Assembly: GCA_001953115.1 (NCBI GenBank)
Contig: LSSL01000659.1
Coordinates: 1 to 17,054, forward strand
Direction of reading: 5' to 3'
DNA from: Smittium mucronatum
Taxonomy: Eukaryota > Kickxellomycota > Harpellomycetes > Harpellales > Legeriomycetaceae
Length of the DNA stretch: 17,054 nt
Under the pieces are notes generated by a model. It was not told the origin of the DNA, ran no database searches, and saw nothing but the letters and a program-made list of their open reading frames with translations. Below, in pieces: positions 1 to 12,400 of this stretch. The number at the start of each line of letters is the position of its first letter. Position 1 is the first letter of the stretch. The position numbers were made by a program, and so were the translations under genes.

Positions 1-3000
1 TTTCTTGCAAATACATTTTCCAATGCAGAAAAATCGACAAATTTTTTCACGCTCTAACTTTGTATTTATCAATAACTTATGAATAGAAATAATTGTACTG
101 TAGAAATATCATGTTGCAGTCTAAATCTGTGTAATTTATGCAATTGTTTTATTATTTTGTATACATTTTTAGTTTATGAAACCAAAAATATGTTATTTTT
201 AGCCTTTAGAATATCTTATCTAATATCTTATTTTTTGGGCTGAATAAATATAAAATTTAATTATGAATGTTATTTATACAACTCATTTTTCAATGCGAAC
301 AATACCTTGGAATAAGATTAATAATTTTGTTTGCATGATATGTATATATACCCGATAAAATTTCGGGTTATTATTTGGTATCAATGATATAATGACAAGG
401 CAATTACCTTCAAATTAATTAAACGTATAATACAAGTTTAGTTTCTTCGAAATAGACTTGAAAATTTAAACACACTTTGGATCCTTATAATATTTTAATA
501 TTACCTATTTAATCACTGAATAGTACATTTTATGGTTTTTATATATCAAAATCAAACAGAAAATCTTTTTGATTTTAGATTGAATCGTATAGTGTTACAG
601 ATTTATGATTCTAAATTCTTTATTTTATTTAAGATTTATATTAAACTTTCAAAATTCTATTTGACATCCCATTGTTTTTTTAAAAAAAAATCAGAATATT
701 AAGCTGGATTTGTTTGAAGATTTGTCTAGATCCAACACTTTTTTATTTTAATTTACAAACTCTGCTCTATTTCAATTTTGAGAATTCAATGTTTTCTAAA
801 AACTGAAATTCTATCATTTTAAAAATCTCAAAGGTCGGGCAAAAATTGAAAAACGAGGCATTAAGAAATTATACGCTTGTAAAATGATGATTTATTCCTT
901 TTAAATTTTCGCGGAACTTATTTTTCCAAAATGTATGATGTTTATTAAATTTTTCTAAGGATATTGAAGAAGTTTTATGACTAGAAGTAATAAAAACCAT
1001 ATCTCAAGAAAAAAAAGCCAAAGGATATATAAATTTAGTGTTTTGAGGAAATTAATAGTATTATTATTTTGGATAATATCTAATTCATATTTGTTGCGAT
1101 TTATATTTTTTTGCATCAAAATAAATGCTTTCCGATAAAACCAACAAAGTAAATCGGGAGTAATCTTTCATAAGTATTAGTTATTTTTAAATTTTGGTAA
1201 ATTTGATTCCTCAGAGTTTTTTATTTTTCTTCGAAAATACGAAAAAAAATATATATACAATTTTTTACTTTATTTATTTGAAAACTTTTTTGCTTGCATA
1301 AACTGATTCATTTTGTTTTTTTACTTGATTTGATACCTAAAATAATGTTTATGATTTAAAAAAATCATCGATTCAAAATTTTTTATCTTTATCACAATTA
1401 ATTAAATTTGGTTTGGTTCAGTTTTATTTTTTTTTCTTTATCATTTGATAATATTAATATTATTAATATTTCGTCTAATTAATCAATTTTTTTCTGATAT
1501 TTTAACTCAATATAGATTTTAACCCTTTCCTATCTCAAATTAAACATAAATCCTAATTGTATTGAATTTAAATTCTAATTAATCCAATTTCTTTTTTTAC
1601 CAATATTATAATTTTTTTTAATCTGATGTAAACATTGTGTTAAAATTGAATCTCATTTTTTTTTACCATCTGCTATTAGAGAAATAGATTAGGTTCATAT
1701 AAGTTATAAAATTCTTAAATCAAAGGATTTATAATGCGGCTAGTTTTTATAGTGAATCACAGAAATTAAATATATAAATATTTTGTAAATAGTTTATAAT
1801 TTGCAATTTATAGGCATTAATATACACATAAAAGCTAGTATAATTATTCTTGATCCTTTTTTATAAAAGAAAATTATTTATTAAAACAAAAATATTTTCA
1901 TGTTTTATAAATATCCTATCAAAAATTGATAAAGTTGCTGTATATTCGAAATTGATACAGAGAATTTTTTTCCATTAAAAGTAAATGGAAATCTTATAAA
2001 TGAAGGTATTGTTTTTTTTATCAATATTGGACTAAAAATCATTAGATTTTATTTGGACAATATTTTACATATTGAAAAAATTTATGCGTTTTAAAAAGTG
2101 TCACGCATTACGTGTTAAATTCATTTATTTTTTTATTAAAACAGAAGATATTCAGATAATATTAGAGCTAGCTGTATGAAAATTATGCTCAATTTTATGT
2201 TTAAGCAGATAAATTAAATTTTAAATTGGTTTAATTTTTTGAAAATTTATATAGAAAATATTTATAATAATACCATTGATTTAATATACTTTGTGATCTT
2301 GAATGATTTAGAGGTTGAGTTATGGTGATTTTTTTAATATATGTAATTAATAAAAACAATAATTGATACATAAAAAACCCAAATTATTAAAAAAGTGCCA
2401 AAAAATAATTTTTTAATCTCAATAGAGCAATTAAATAAAATTTCGATATTAAATAAAGGGTCTTGGGGGGGGGGGTTCTCTTTTTATATTTCATTTTATA
2501 AATTACAAAACGTATTTAGATAAAAAAATCACAGAATTTAGATAATATGAAATTTAAGATCCATTTTCAAACAAATAATAATTAAATTTTATAAAATAAA
2601 GTTATTAAATTTACATTCAAATATTGATAACACGCATTTAATTTGTGCTCATTTATCATTGAAAATGCAAATTTAATACTGCCAGTTTCTTTGGGCAGAA
2701 TTCTAAATGTAATATATTTTTAATAAATCATAATGTATTCTTATAAATTAAGATTAATTTATATATAAAACTAACTGCTAAAAAAATTATCTAGTTATTC
2801 TGGAGATTTTTAATTTTTTTTAATAAAAATATTATGGTTTCAGGATGTTTATTTAAATATTGATCCAATAAAATTGATATTTTTTGAGGGGTTTTATAAT
2901 AAAATAAACAATTAACTAATTATATATTATACAAATACATGATTAATTCCTATTATATGGTTGATATGATATTCAGAGAAGTGCATTTTTTAATTGAGTA

Positions 3001-4040
3001 GATTTATCACCAAAATTTCATAATTATACTAAAATGTTTGAAATAGAGTATAAAGAAGAAAAAGGATAATATCCTTGTTATGAACTGTTTTTTTTAAGTA
3101 AATTTTTAAAAATGAAATATATTTCGTTTATTAAAGCTAAAAAGATTAAATTTTAAAGATTGGGGTTAAAAATAATTAAAATAAAATTTTCAACTGAATT
3201 CTATTTTTTTTATTTTTTCCCTTCGTTATTCAAACATTTTTTGATGCTTCGAAATCATTTTTATCGGAATTAAAATATATTGAATTAAGGTTAAATATGC
3301 AATGAAACTTTGAAAATCAAAATATTTCAAAATATAGGTAGATAGGGTATATTTTGGTTATTTGCCGCCTTCAGAGAGAAATAAAAAAATCTTTGCGATA
3401 AGGTTTCATATTAAGTTTATAAATGGGCTAAAAATACAGAATTTATTAAATTTTTTAATATTAGAAATTTTATGGCGGACAAGAAATTTTGCTAGGATTA
3501 TTGCTAATTTCTTTTTATTTATATTCTGAAACTGAGATGAAAACTGCTAATTATAGAATTTACAGAAATAAAAGAAAATTTTAAAACTATTGGCTTAACA
3601 ATTTTTAGTCCAATATCTGATAAACTTACAAATTTTATTTTAAAATTGAAAAAAATGAGACTATTACAATCAAAAAATGAAAATTTTAAAAGTGTAATGA
3701 TAGTTTTACAACAGGAAAGTGGTATTAACCGACATATTATTTTAAAAAAAACAATTGGAATAAATAAGTAAATAAAATATATAAAGGTAAATTTTTCATC
3801 TGATTTTATTTTTTCTAAATTTTATATGGAAACTCTGTGTTAGTAAAATAGAATATAGTTCAAAATAACTTAATACTTTTTTCTGAGAAAAAAAATAAAA
3901 TCAGGAAAAAAATGTGACCAGTCATTTAAAAGCTAAGGTTTATATTTATTTAGGAAAAATTTCATCTTATATCGCCTTCATATATAGAATAAACCGCTTT
4001 ATTGATTATTTCTTCAGAGAATATGCTTGAAAAAATAGGG
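1..4040. other. AT-rich gene-free stretch
   Basis: I found no gene, RNA gene or recognisable mobile element here on either strand. The DNA is dominated by A and T runs, and stops are dense in all frames, as expected at about 20% G+C, where a random codon is a stop roughly one time in ten. A perfect 9-base inverted repeat with a 3-base centre lies at 1450-1470 (AATATTAAT arms), which is trivial for this composition. The only compositional oddity is the G run at 2465. Old decayed transposons could be hidden here and would not be visible by eye. Confidence 0.6.
2465..2475 (+). repeat. Homopolymer run of 11 G
   Basis: Eleven consecutive G residues sit in DNA of about 20% G+C, where long A or T runs are common but G runs are not. 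The flanks are ordinary AT-rich sequence, so no gene or element boundary is evident. It may be a true mononucleotide tract or an assembly or basecalling artefact. Confidence 0.9.
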
Positions 4041-4044
4041 ATAC

Positions 4045-4324
4045 TTAATATTTTTTTAAGAAGATTTTTATCCCACTAAAAATATATTTTACCGAGTTAA
4101 GCGTGTAGGAATAAGGTGTCATATATTTAAAGATGGAAATAATATCCTCCATACTCGCCTTGACTTGTATTGAACGTTTAATATATCATTGAATTATCCA
4201 TACATAAGTAATGTTCTTGTATTGATGTATTAAAAACCACTTTTACCACCATTAAATTTACAAGTCCTGTAAAAATTTCAGGGTAAACTGTTATATGTGC
4301 TAATTTTTCGTGGTGTGTCACCAT
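4045..4324 (-). pseudogene. Possible decayed Ty3/gypsy-like reverse transcriptase fragment
   Basis: Two short minus-strand frames, overlapping by a few bases and offset by one base, read like consecutive pieces of a Ty3/gypsy RT. The first (4324 down to 4181) contains PEIFTGLVN, resembling the family pattern P-x-x-F-x-x-L-M-N, and then VVFNTSIQEHYLCMD, resembling the block after the YxDD motif (I-x-F-S-x-S-x-E-E-H-x-x-H-L). The second (4185 down to 4048) contains TLNSVKYIF followed by IKIFL, resembling L-x-L-N-x-x-K-C-x-F and V-x-F-L-G. The catalytic YxDD itself is not recognisable. About 12 residues appear to be missing before it, and the frames are broken by stops. Local G+C is higher than in the surroundings. 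Each open stretch alone (about 45 to 55 codons) is short enough to occur by chance, so the claim rests only on the order and resemblance of motifs judged by eye. Confidence 0.27.
4164..4225 (+). repeat. Direct repeat pair, possible small tandem duplication
   Basis: The 10-mer CTTGTATTGA occurs at 4164-4173 and again at 4216-4225, a spacing of 52 bases, with weaker similarity next to each copy. In the proposed minus-strand RT relic both copies read Ser-Ile-Gln in phase. A 52-base duplication would shift the frame by one base, which is the offset seen between the two relic frames. The repeat is a sequence fact; the duplication history is inference. Confidence 0.45.
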
Positions 4325-4329
4325 CCTAT

Positions 4330-6146
4330 AATTTATAACAAGTATTAATGTGAAATTTTACCATCTATTCATAGACCAAAGAACTGGTTCTCTAGTGAAA
4401 ATATACTATCTAAATCTAGTTCTCCTTAGTTTTAAATTTAATTTGGTATTATTGACAAAAATTCTGATATCTACTTATGCTGGAAAGTTCAATGTAAAAT
4501 AGTTGATTAATCAATTTTTATTTTTATAATATCTTGTGAATTAACTCTGAATAAAAGCTTATACGAATTTTTTCTTATTATTTTTTTCATTCTCAAATTC
4601 TTTTCACAGAATATTTTAAAACACTTATCCCATAAATTACAAATATTCAATCGCTATTTACTATAATCTGATACAAGAATATCAATTTACCTTAATATCC
4701 ATTTTTTTAAAACTAATTCAGAAAAATTTGTAGATTTTCTGATTCTTGGAGTTCCCCTAGAATTTTATGGGCCTTGTTTATCAAATTCTATGAATAAATT
4801 TTCGTTGATATTTTTTTGTTTAGCTACCATCCGCATCGCTGTTCTATAATTAATAACTAAAGTATTGGAAGGTTCTTTAATGGAGTGATCATTATCGAAA
4901 AATCTGAGGGAAATCACACATTCAATATCTTGTGAAATCATTTTGAAAAGATTTTCTAACGCATATTTTTTATTTTTTAATAAAACTGAAGTTAAATATA
5001 ATCTATATTAATATTATACACGTTTTTTCTCTATAAAAAATAATGATAAACCCTAATAAATAGCTTCGAATTATTTTGAAAATATTTTTATATATTATGA
5101 CTTAAGCTGGATGGTGAAAATTTTTAAATTATAAAATGAAATCTAAAATTTGTGCAATGTTAATTTTTTCATTTGTAATTTGTACATTTTTTCTGTTGAA
5201 AAATTCTCTTTTGGATATTTATCAGTTTTTCTATTTTTAATTCATCAGAAATTGTGTTGGAAAGAGTTCACCAAATGGGTAAAAAAATAATCAAACTTTA
5301 TCTGTAAAATTCTCAAAAAATAATCTTAAAATGATTCTTTTTTCCAGAAAATATTTTGCTAAATGCGTGCTGTTTTATTTTATTTTGTAAAATTTTACAT
5401 TTTTTTAGTAGCCTCATTAATTTTATTCAATAATAGTTAGAAAAATCTGTCTCATTTACAGTAATTAATTTACAAAACTCAATAATTCTTTCGAATAAAT
5501 TCAATCAGTTTTTCACTCTGATTTTTTAAAAATTTTCTTAGATAAAATTTGAAAATGTTAAATCGTAATCAGAAACAAGAGAATTTATTTCATACACCTA
5601 AACGCATATTCCAAACCAAACCAAAAAGAATTTAAAAGCAAAGTTTTGCTCGTTTTAAATTTTATTATTCTTATATGAAAAATAAAATAAAATTAAATGA
5701 AATGAAATGTCTTTTTTTCATAAAAAAGTAAAATCAAAAATTTAAATTTAAAAAAATAGTCTTAAAATGATATATGATCTAAATTAAAAAAAATTAACAT
5801 ACTCATAATTTATAGTTTATTATCCTTTTAAGCTATAAGTGCATTTATGGTGACTCTCCCACTTTATTACTATAATTCTATCTATGCACTCTTTTATGAA
5901 AAATATTAATGAAATGATGAGTATTACATACCAAAAATTTTGAATAAAATATATGAGCACATATTTATATGTAGTTATTGTAAAATCAGGTATATTGGCG
6001 ACTATATTTTTTTAATAAAATCCTAGAAAGTGGAATTTATTTTAAAAATTAGGATTTTTTAATGCAATTATTTTGATAGACTAATTTTGATAATTATTAA
6101 TTATAAAATATCCATAAATTAAGTTACAAAAAAAAATTCTAATTAG
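4330..6146. other. AT-rich gene-free stretch
   Basis: No gene or RNA is supported here. Between about 4330 and 4950 G+C is slightly higher. The plus strand is open for 56 codons at 4331-4498, before a TAG at 4499-4501, but its translation matches no family I recognise and its length fits chance. The rest is A/T-run sequence with stops in all frames. Confidence 0.55.
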
Positions 6147-6167
6147 TTTTTTTTTTTTTTTTTTTTT
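6147..6167 (+). repeat. 21-base T tract
   Basis: An uninterrupted run of 21 T is the longest homopolymer in the window. A 9-A run lies just upstream at 6128-6136. It could be a simple nucleosome-excluding poly(dA:dT) tract, or the reverse of a poly(A) tail left by a retroposed sequence inserted on the minus strand. I saw no target-site duplication, so the simpler reading is preferred. Confidence 0.9.
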
Positions 6168-6407
6168 GGATTATTATAGGAAGCCAGCAGCTTTTAAAAA
6201 TATATATGCCAAAATAAGAAATAGCAGACAAAATGTCCGAGGGAAAAAAAATTTAAAAAGTACAGTTAATTTCAAAAAAATGATATCAGAGATCAAATAT
6301 TAAGGATTATTTTTGAAGAATTAATACGCTAGTGTGAGTATTGGAGTCAAAAAAACTTAGCCATCTTTCTCAAAGTTTATCAAAATTCATATTGGCTCCA
6401 TATTTAG

Positions 6408-6482
6408 ATTGGTACAGATGTGTTACACATTAATAGTAGTAATACCTACGGATTTATATTAAAGTTTTACATCTGTGTCAAT
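6408..6482. repeat. Imperfect inverted repeat (foldback)
   Basis: The outer arms are ATTGGTACAGATGT (6408-6421) and ACATCTGTGTCAAT (6469-6482). They pair at 12 of 14 positions when one is reverse-complemented. Weaker pairing continues inward, with TATTAA-type sequence on both sides, towards a loop of roughly 20 bases. An 11-base direct repeat (ATAACTATTAT, 6497-6507 and 6515-6525) follows directly. The arms are less A/T-simple than most inverted repeats in this DNA, so this could be a miniature transposon remnant or a hairpin. No target duplication was identified. Confidence 0.5.
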
Positions 6483-9400
6483 CGGTCTAGTTAATAATAA
6501 CTATTATAGCTAGTATAACTATTATGATTATTATTTTTGATTTTTAAAAACTTTGAAAAATAAGGCCAAAAACTTGGAATATAAACTTGAGATCATATAT
6601 AAATATATCTGATACCCGAATTTAAAGAAGCTATGATCAAACCAAAAATTTCACGAAAATACAAAAAGAGACAATTAGTGATAATAAATTAAAAAATGAA
6701 CCAAATTAAATAATAAGAAAAAAAATATAAGGATGATATAAAAAGTTATATGTAAATAAAAATATTGAAAAATAAGATTTTATAAGAAAAATTCAAAGAG
6801 CTATTCATCATCTAATAGTCAAAAAATTATAATTTCAAGGAAAAAATAAAAAAAAAGCTGTAATTCAAAATATACTTCAATTGAAGCAAAAAAGTTTTAA
6901 AAAGTTTTCACTTCGAATAATACTTCTTTAGAAAAAAAAAATAGTATAGTAAAATATAATATATAAATTTTAGAAAGCAATTTTAATTGAATTCATAGAT
7001 ATTTAAATAGAATAATAAATAAACGAGAAGAATTTTATACCCTCAATATGATTAGGAAAAAACATAACGAGGTTTTAAAATAAAAAACAAAAAAGAGGAT
7101 ACTAAATTTGTAATCGAAGCTTTTGTAAAGAATATTTTTAAAGCAATAAGATTATTGTAAACTGGTCAAGATTAAATCGTGTAAATGTGTGTCTTAAGAA
7201 GAATAATTCTTGAATTCGGAATTGATGAAAAATTATTTTGGGGGATCATTGATTATATCCTTAATCAAAGTAGAAGTTTTTCACAGATAGGGTCTATTTA
7301 AATTATGAGCCCCTGAAAAATAAAAAGAGAAAACTCCTCTAAATATATTTTTTAAATAAATAGAGGCGAGATGAAAATTTTAATAACTATTGTAGTAAAC
7401 GCAAGCTAATCAAGATCTAAAAAATTACTAAAAATTCTAGTCTTAAACTCGGTTTTAATTAATAGTTAAAAAATTTCATTAAAAAAAAATAATGTCAATA
7501 GAAAAAAAAAACCAAAAATATTTCCAGCTTTTAATTTTTTGAGGCATACTTTTTGCTTTTTTAAACTCGCCGAATTGTATATGGAGTGATGGTATCTATT
7601 GAGGTTTTTATAGCCCCTTTAATTTTAAGATATTTTTGGGGCTCAGAATTTGTAAAAATATATTTATAGATGCGAATGATTGATGAGGTTTCAGAAAAAA
7701 CCTTCTATAAATGATGTTTATTTCCAATAATTGACACTCGTATCACTAAATTCAAATAAAATTTATAAAAATGCTATTTTTTATATTCGCCAAGTATGTT
7801 TTAAAAAATATATATGGAAATATTTTACAAATTCTGCTGCTATAAAGTTTAAAATATATAATTTGGATTTTAAATCATACATAAAAATCTATAATTGATA
7901 TTCTGTAAAATAAAAAATAAATTTTCGTTGTAGAGATGAGTTATATATAAGACTTAGATATTTTGTATCCAAAACAATAAAAATGATTTTAGAAGAAATT
8001 GTAATTGAAATTTACGAATATAACGATAATATAGAAAAAATTCGCTTAAAAAATTCATTTTTTTAGAGTCTGAACCTGGAGAAAGATTTTAGGATTTCAT
8101 TTTTGAATTTCGACCTAAAAAACTAAACCTGAAATTAAAAGAATTTCCGGTATTAAAATGAGAGAAATATTCTTGTTTTTGAGCCAAAAATTATGAATAT
8201 TTTCATTAATCTGAGAGTAATTAGAAAGTTTCAACACTATCTAAAACGTATAATAAAATAGATTGATTTTTTTTATGCAATAAGTATTTTATAACCACCA
8301 TTATGTAGATATAATTATAATGTGGTTCTATTAAATCAATTTTACGTGAAATGAATGTAGATAGGATAAATTAAATATTTCAAAAATATTCGGCACGATT
8401 TTTAGATATATGTATGGGTTTATTAAACCAACTTTCTTGTTTTTAATATTGGCTAGGACTTGAAATTTTTCCCAATAAAAAGATTTAAAAATATTAACAG
8501 TCAAAAAAAGAATAATTTAACTGAGAAAAAACTTGAGATTTGAATGAAAATTAATTTAAAAAGCTTTTATAAAAATAAAGAGTTTTTTGAAAAAATAAAA
8601 CAGCCTAAATTTAACAATTAACTGATAGAAAAATCCAGTATTTATTTAAATACACACTTTTATTGATCAATATTGATTTAATTAAAAATTATTGTTTAAA
8701 AAATAACTTTAATTGGGAGATTGATTTGTTTATTTTATTTTATTTTAAATATTAACGTAATATTTAACTCGATTTCAAATTAGGAATTCAAAGGATAAGA
8801 TAAAAAAATCACCGAAGAATATTAATGATAAGGACTAAAACAATAGTAAATGAAAAATTATTTATATATTTTACTTTTTTTCATAGTTTTTTTCTATTTA
8901 TTTACATGGGATATAAAATAGAGTGGGAAAAAAAAATTAAAATTAAAACAAAGATAATACCTCTAAAATAGGGAAAAAATCTTGTGTAAATTTGAAGTTT
9001 AGAATTTTTATAAGAATTATAATAAAAACTAGAGAAGGAAAGAATCAAGCGTGGGTTTATTATTTTCTTTTTTTATAGGGTTTTAGATATTACAAAATTT
9101 ATGGAAAATTACACTTTGATCCGAAAATTCTTCAAGTCTAACATTTCTGTGATAAGATTTAAAAATTAAAAAGTTCTTTTTTTTAAAAAAATCGTTTCTA
9201 AAGTTAGTAAAAAAATTAATATACATAATACTAATGTTAATAAGATAAAAAATTAGTCTAGTTTTACATAAAATTCAACGTATTTTTGTTTAGATAATTC
9301 CTTTTTCAGGAGTTGGAAGGTCAAAAAAACTTATTTGTTGATAGTTAATTTTTAGTTGTAAAATTTTAATTTTTTTTCTTTTATTAATGCATTCATGGAT

Positions 9401-12400
9401 TATAATCTGTAAAATTAATATATATAAGTAGTGTTTTTGTTTATTTTTTTCGAACCAATATATCAAAGGCTTAAATAATATTAAAATTGTATAATTCTTT
9501 TAATGAAATTACTATATCCGTGAAACTAACAGTTATTACTTGAGATGGTATTTGAGAGTTATATTAGGCAAAATTTATTCATTTTTTTAGTTTTTTTCCA
9601 AATTAATTTTTATAAAGATATTATTAAAGCTGATTATAATCATGTCACATTAATCTACTTAAAAAATAATAAATTAAATTGTATTAACATAGCTTTAAAA
9701 TAAAGTGTATAATTTATCACTGTTTTAATTAGTTTTTTTTAACTTTTTCAATTTTAACGAGACTTATAATAAAAATTGAATTTAATAAAATATCAACTCT
9801 GATACATACACTCCAAAAAAATAAAATTTCATACCATATATTTTATTTAATCTGAATATATTTTTTTATTTAAACAGAAAAAACTGTGAATAATATGCAT
9901 TATTTTTTTTAAAAAATTGTGTATTCATGTAAGAGGAAGGGGATTCATATTTTATGCATAATTTTCAACTTCAAATCAAAAAATATATACCCTAATTGAG
10001 TTTTTATATAAAAATTTGGACTTTTGAATTTTTTTAGAATTATAAATATTAGTTTTCAAGGTTTTATATCTAAAATTTCGGTGATTTATTTGATCTTCCT
10101 GAAATTATACTGTTAAATCTTTATTTGGGAATATATTTTAATCTCTATAGTATTTGGAATGAAATAAGAAAAAGAGATTTTAGGATTTAAAGCTTTTAAA
10201 ATTAAAAAAAGTAGATTTTTTATTAATTAATGCAGGTAAAATAAAAATCCAGCCACATTTTTTTCATCTTATTATATAATTGATATCAAAATCACCAAAA
10301 TCGCGAGGGAAAAAAAGTGAATTCATCCATTTTTTCAATTTACAGCTTATAATTTTTACATAGATATTTTTCGAATTTATATATATAATTTTGAAATTAT
10401 TTTTTATAAAATCACTTATCAAGTATGGATTCATTTATAGCCCAACAATTTTTTCTACAAGATTTTTAAATTTGAAAAAAAAAATTTTTTTGCAACATAT
10501 TTTCGGAATTATTAGTGATTTTTTATAATTAAGGACGTATAATTTTTTTTGGCATAAATAAGAATCTAAATTATTTATAATTATCTTTAAAACATCTTAA
10601 AATAAATAATATGAAAAAAAAGAAAAAACCTCGGATAAAAATATATACTTTTAAAAATGATAAAATGACATAAAGAAATTTAAAATAAAAGTATTTGCAT
10701 ATATCTTTAAATTATAATATTGTTTTTTACATTTAATTTTACTTAAAAATTAATTAAATAATAGATTCATCTATTTTTTAGAAGTAAAGGACTTAAACTG
10801 ATATTCTCATAGAATCTGAACCGTTTATAAACAAAAAATTAAATAGCCATGAAAATAAATATATTTGATATATTATGTTAAAGTATGATATAATTGATGA
10901 TTTTATCAAATTAAGGGTTCCTATAAAGCCAAAAAAACTTTATATTTAAAGAAAAAATTAATAGATTTTTAATTTAACGAAACTAGACTCGCCTTCGATT
11001 ATATACGGTTTTTGTTTTTATATTTTTAATTTGAAGTTATTTTTAAAAAATTAATTTTTATATTATTTTCGTTAATATAGGTGTACTATGGATCAAAAAA
11101 AATCACTCTCTTTATTATCTTTGGTCCCTCTACTTTTCAATTGGAATTAATTAAATGGAAATATGCTAGACTGGTAATATACTGAAGATTGAAATGGATA
11201 AATATGTGTGTTAATTTCTAATTTTCATAGAATATTTAGGATTATAATCTATCCCCGGTATATCTTAAGTGGTTTTTATTTTCAAATTAAACTCGACTCA
11301 AAAAATTTCAAATGTTGCTTATAATAAAAAATTGGAAAATTTAAAGAATTTCTAGATTTTCCATGATAAAATATAAATTTTCATTTCAATAGGCTGATAT
11401 TTTATAGAAATTTTTTTTTTAATATTTCAGAAAAAATATTGATAATTAGAAATCATCCTTCCAAACTCATATTTTGGTTAAAAGATTTGCTGTGATCATC
11501 TTTACTAATTTATCTAGCCATCTTCCAAAAAAGTTTACATACGTTTCTATATCACATTTTTTATAGCACAAAATCCTTGTTTCTATAGAGATATTGAATC
11601 TTTCTAATTAATTATCGGAAATGGGTCAAAATTTAAAATAAATCTAGTAATATTAACTTTTAATATTTAGAAATTTAAATTATATTCACTATAATAAAAT
11701 AAAACTCATTAAATTCAGGTAGTTTTGAGATAAATGACTCAAAATATTTGTCTAAATTTTTTTTTGAATGGTCATTAGATAGATTTCAAATCTTTTGCCT
11801 AATCTTTCTAGAAATCCAAATTGTGCCATATTATTAACTTTTTTATATTTCTGATATTATTTGTCAACAATATAATTTTATTGATTATTGATAGATTTTT
11901 TTTAAAGCTGATGTAAATCTTGGTAAAGATTCAAAATTAATGTGCATAATTGAAATAAATCCACATATATTTGCTTAATATTTTTTTTATATAAATATAA
12001 TAGTATTCTTGATTCACTTTCATCCAGAATTTGTCCCAAAAAAATCGGAATAGATTTTCTTTCAAGGTTTATTACTCTGAGTACAAACACTGCCACCATA
12101 AATCAAAATTTTTAAGCCATTCCCGTGTTAATTTTTTTAAATTCACAAAGTTTATATTTTTTTTGGTAGTGACATATTTTTTATCTTATCGCTTTTTTTT
12201 CATAGGCGAATATATAAATTGAATATTTAATTACTCAGAACACATGATTTTCGTTTAATTTTTCTAGCCTTGACACTGTCATTTTTTTTATTAGAGTCAA
12301 TTTTTACCTTTAATTTATTTATACAAAAATATAAGCTCCTATCTGACACTTCTGCATCGTTTTTAATGCTATTTTTTTTTCGATGTTTGAATAATTTTTA

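Noticed and set aside
4331..4498. 56-codon plus-strand open frame opposite and beyond the RT-like patch
   Set aside because: The translation matches no family pattern I know, and the locally higher G+C alone explains the openness.
7185..7301. 38-codon plus-strand frame with a helix-turn-helix-like look (LRRIILEFGIDEKLFW)
   Set aside because: It vaguely recalls a transposase DNA-binding segment, but dozens of open stretches this long are expected by chance and no transposase catalytic motif follows.
11902..12099. 65-codon minus-strand open frame
   Set aside because: Low-complexity Leu/Ile/Tyr-rich translation, no recognisable motif, overlaps another chance frame on the other strand. Several stop-free stretches of this length are expected in 17 kb at this composition.
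12031..12222. 63-codon plus-strand open frame
   Set aside because: Its hydrophobic Phe-rich end comes from T-runs, and it has no motif, promoter or homology I can recognise. Its length is consistent with chance.
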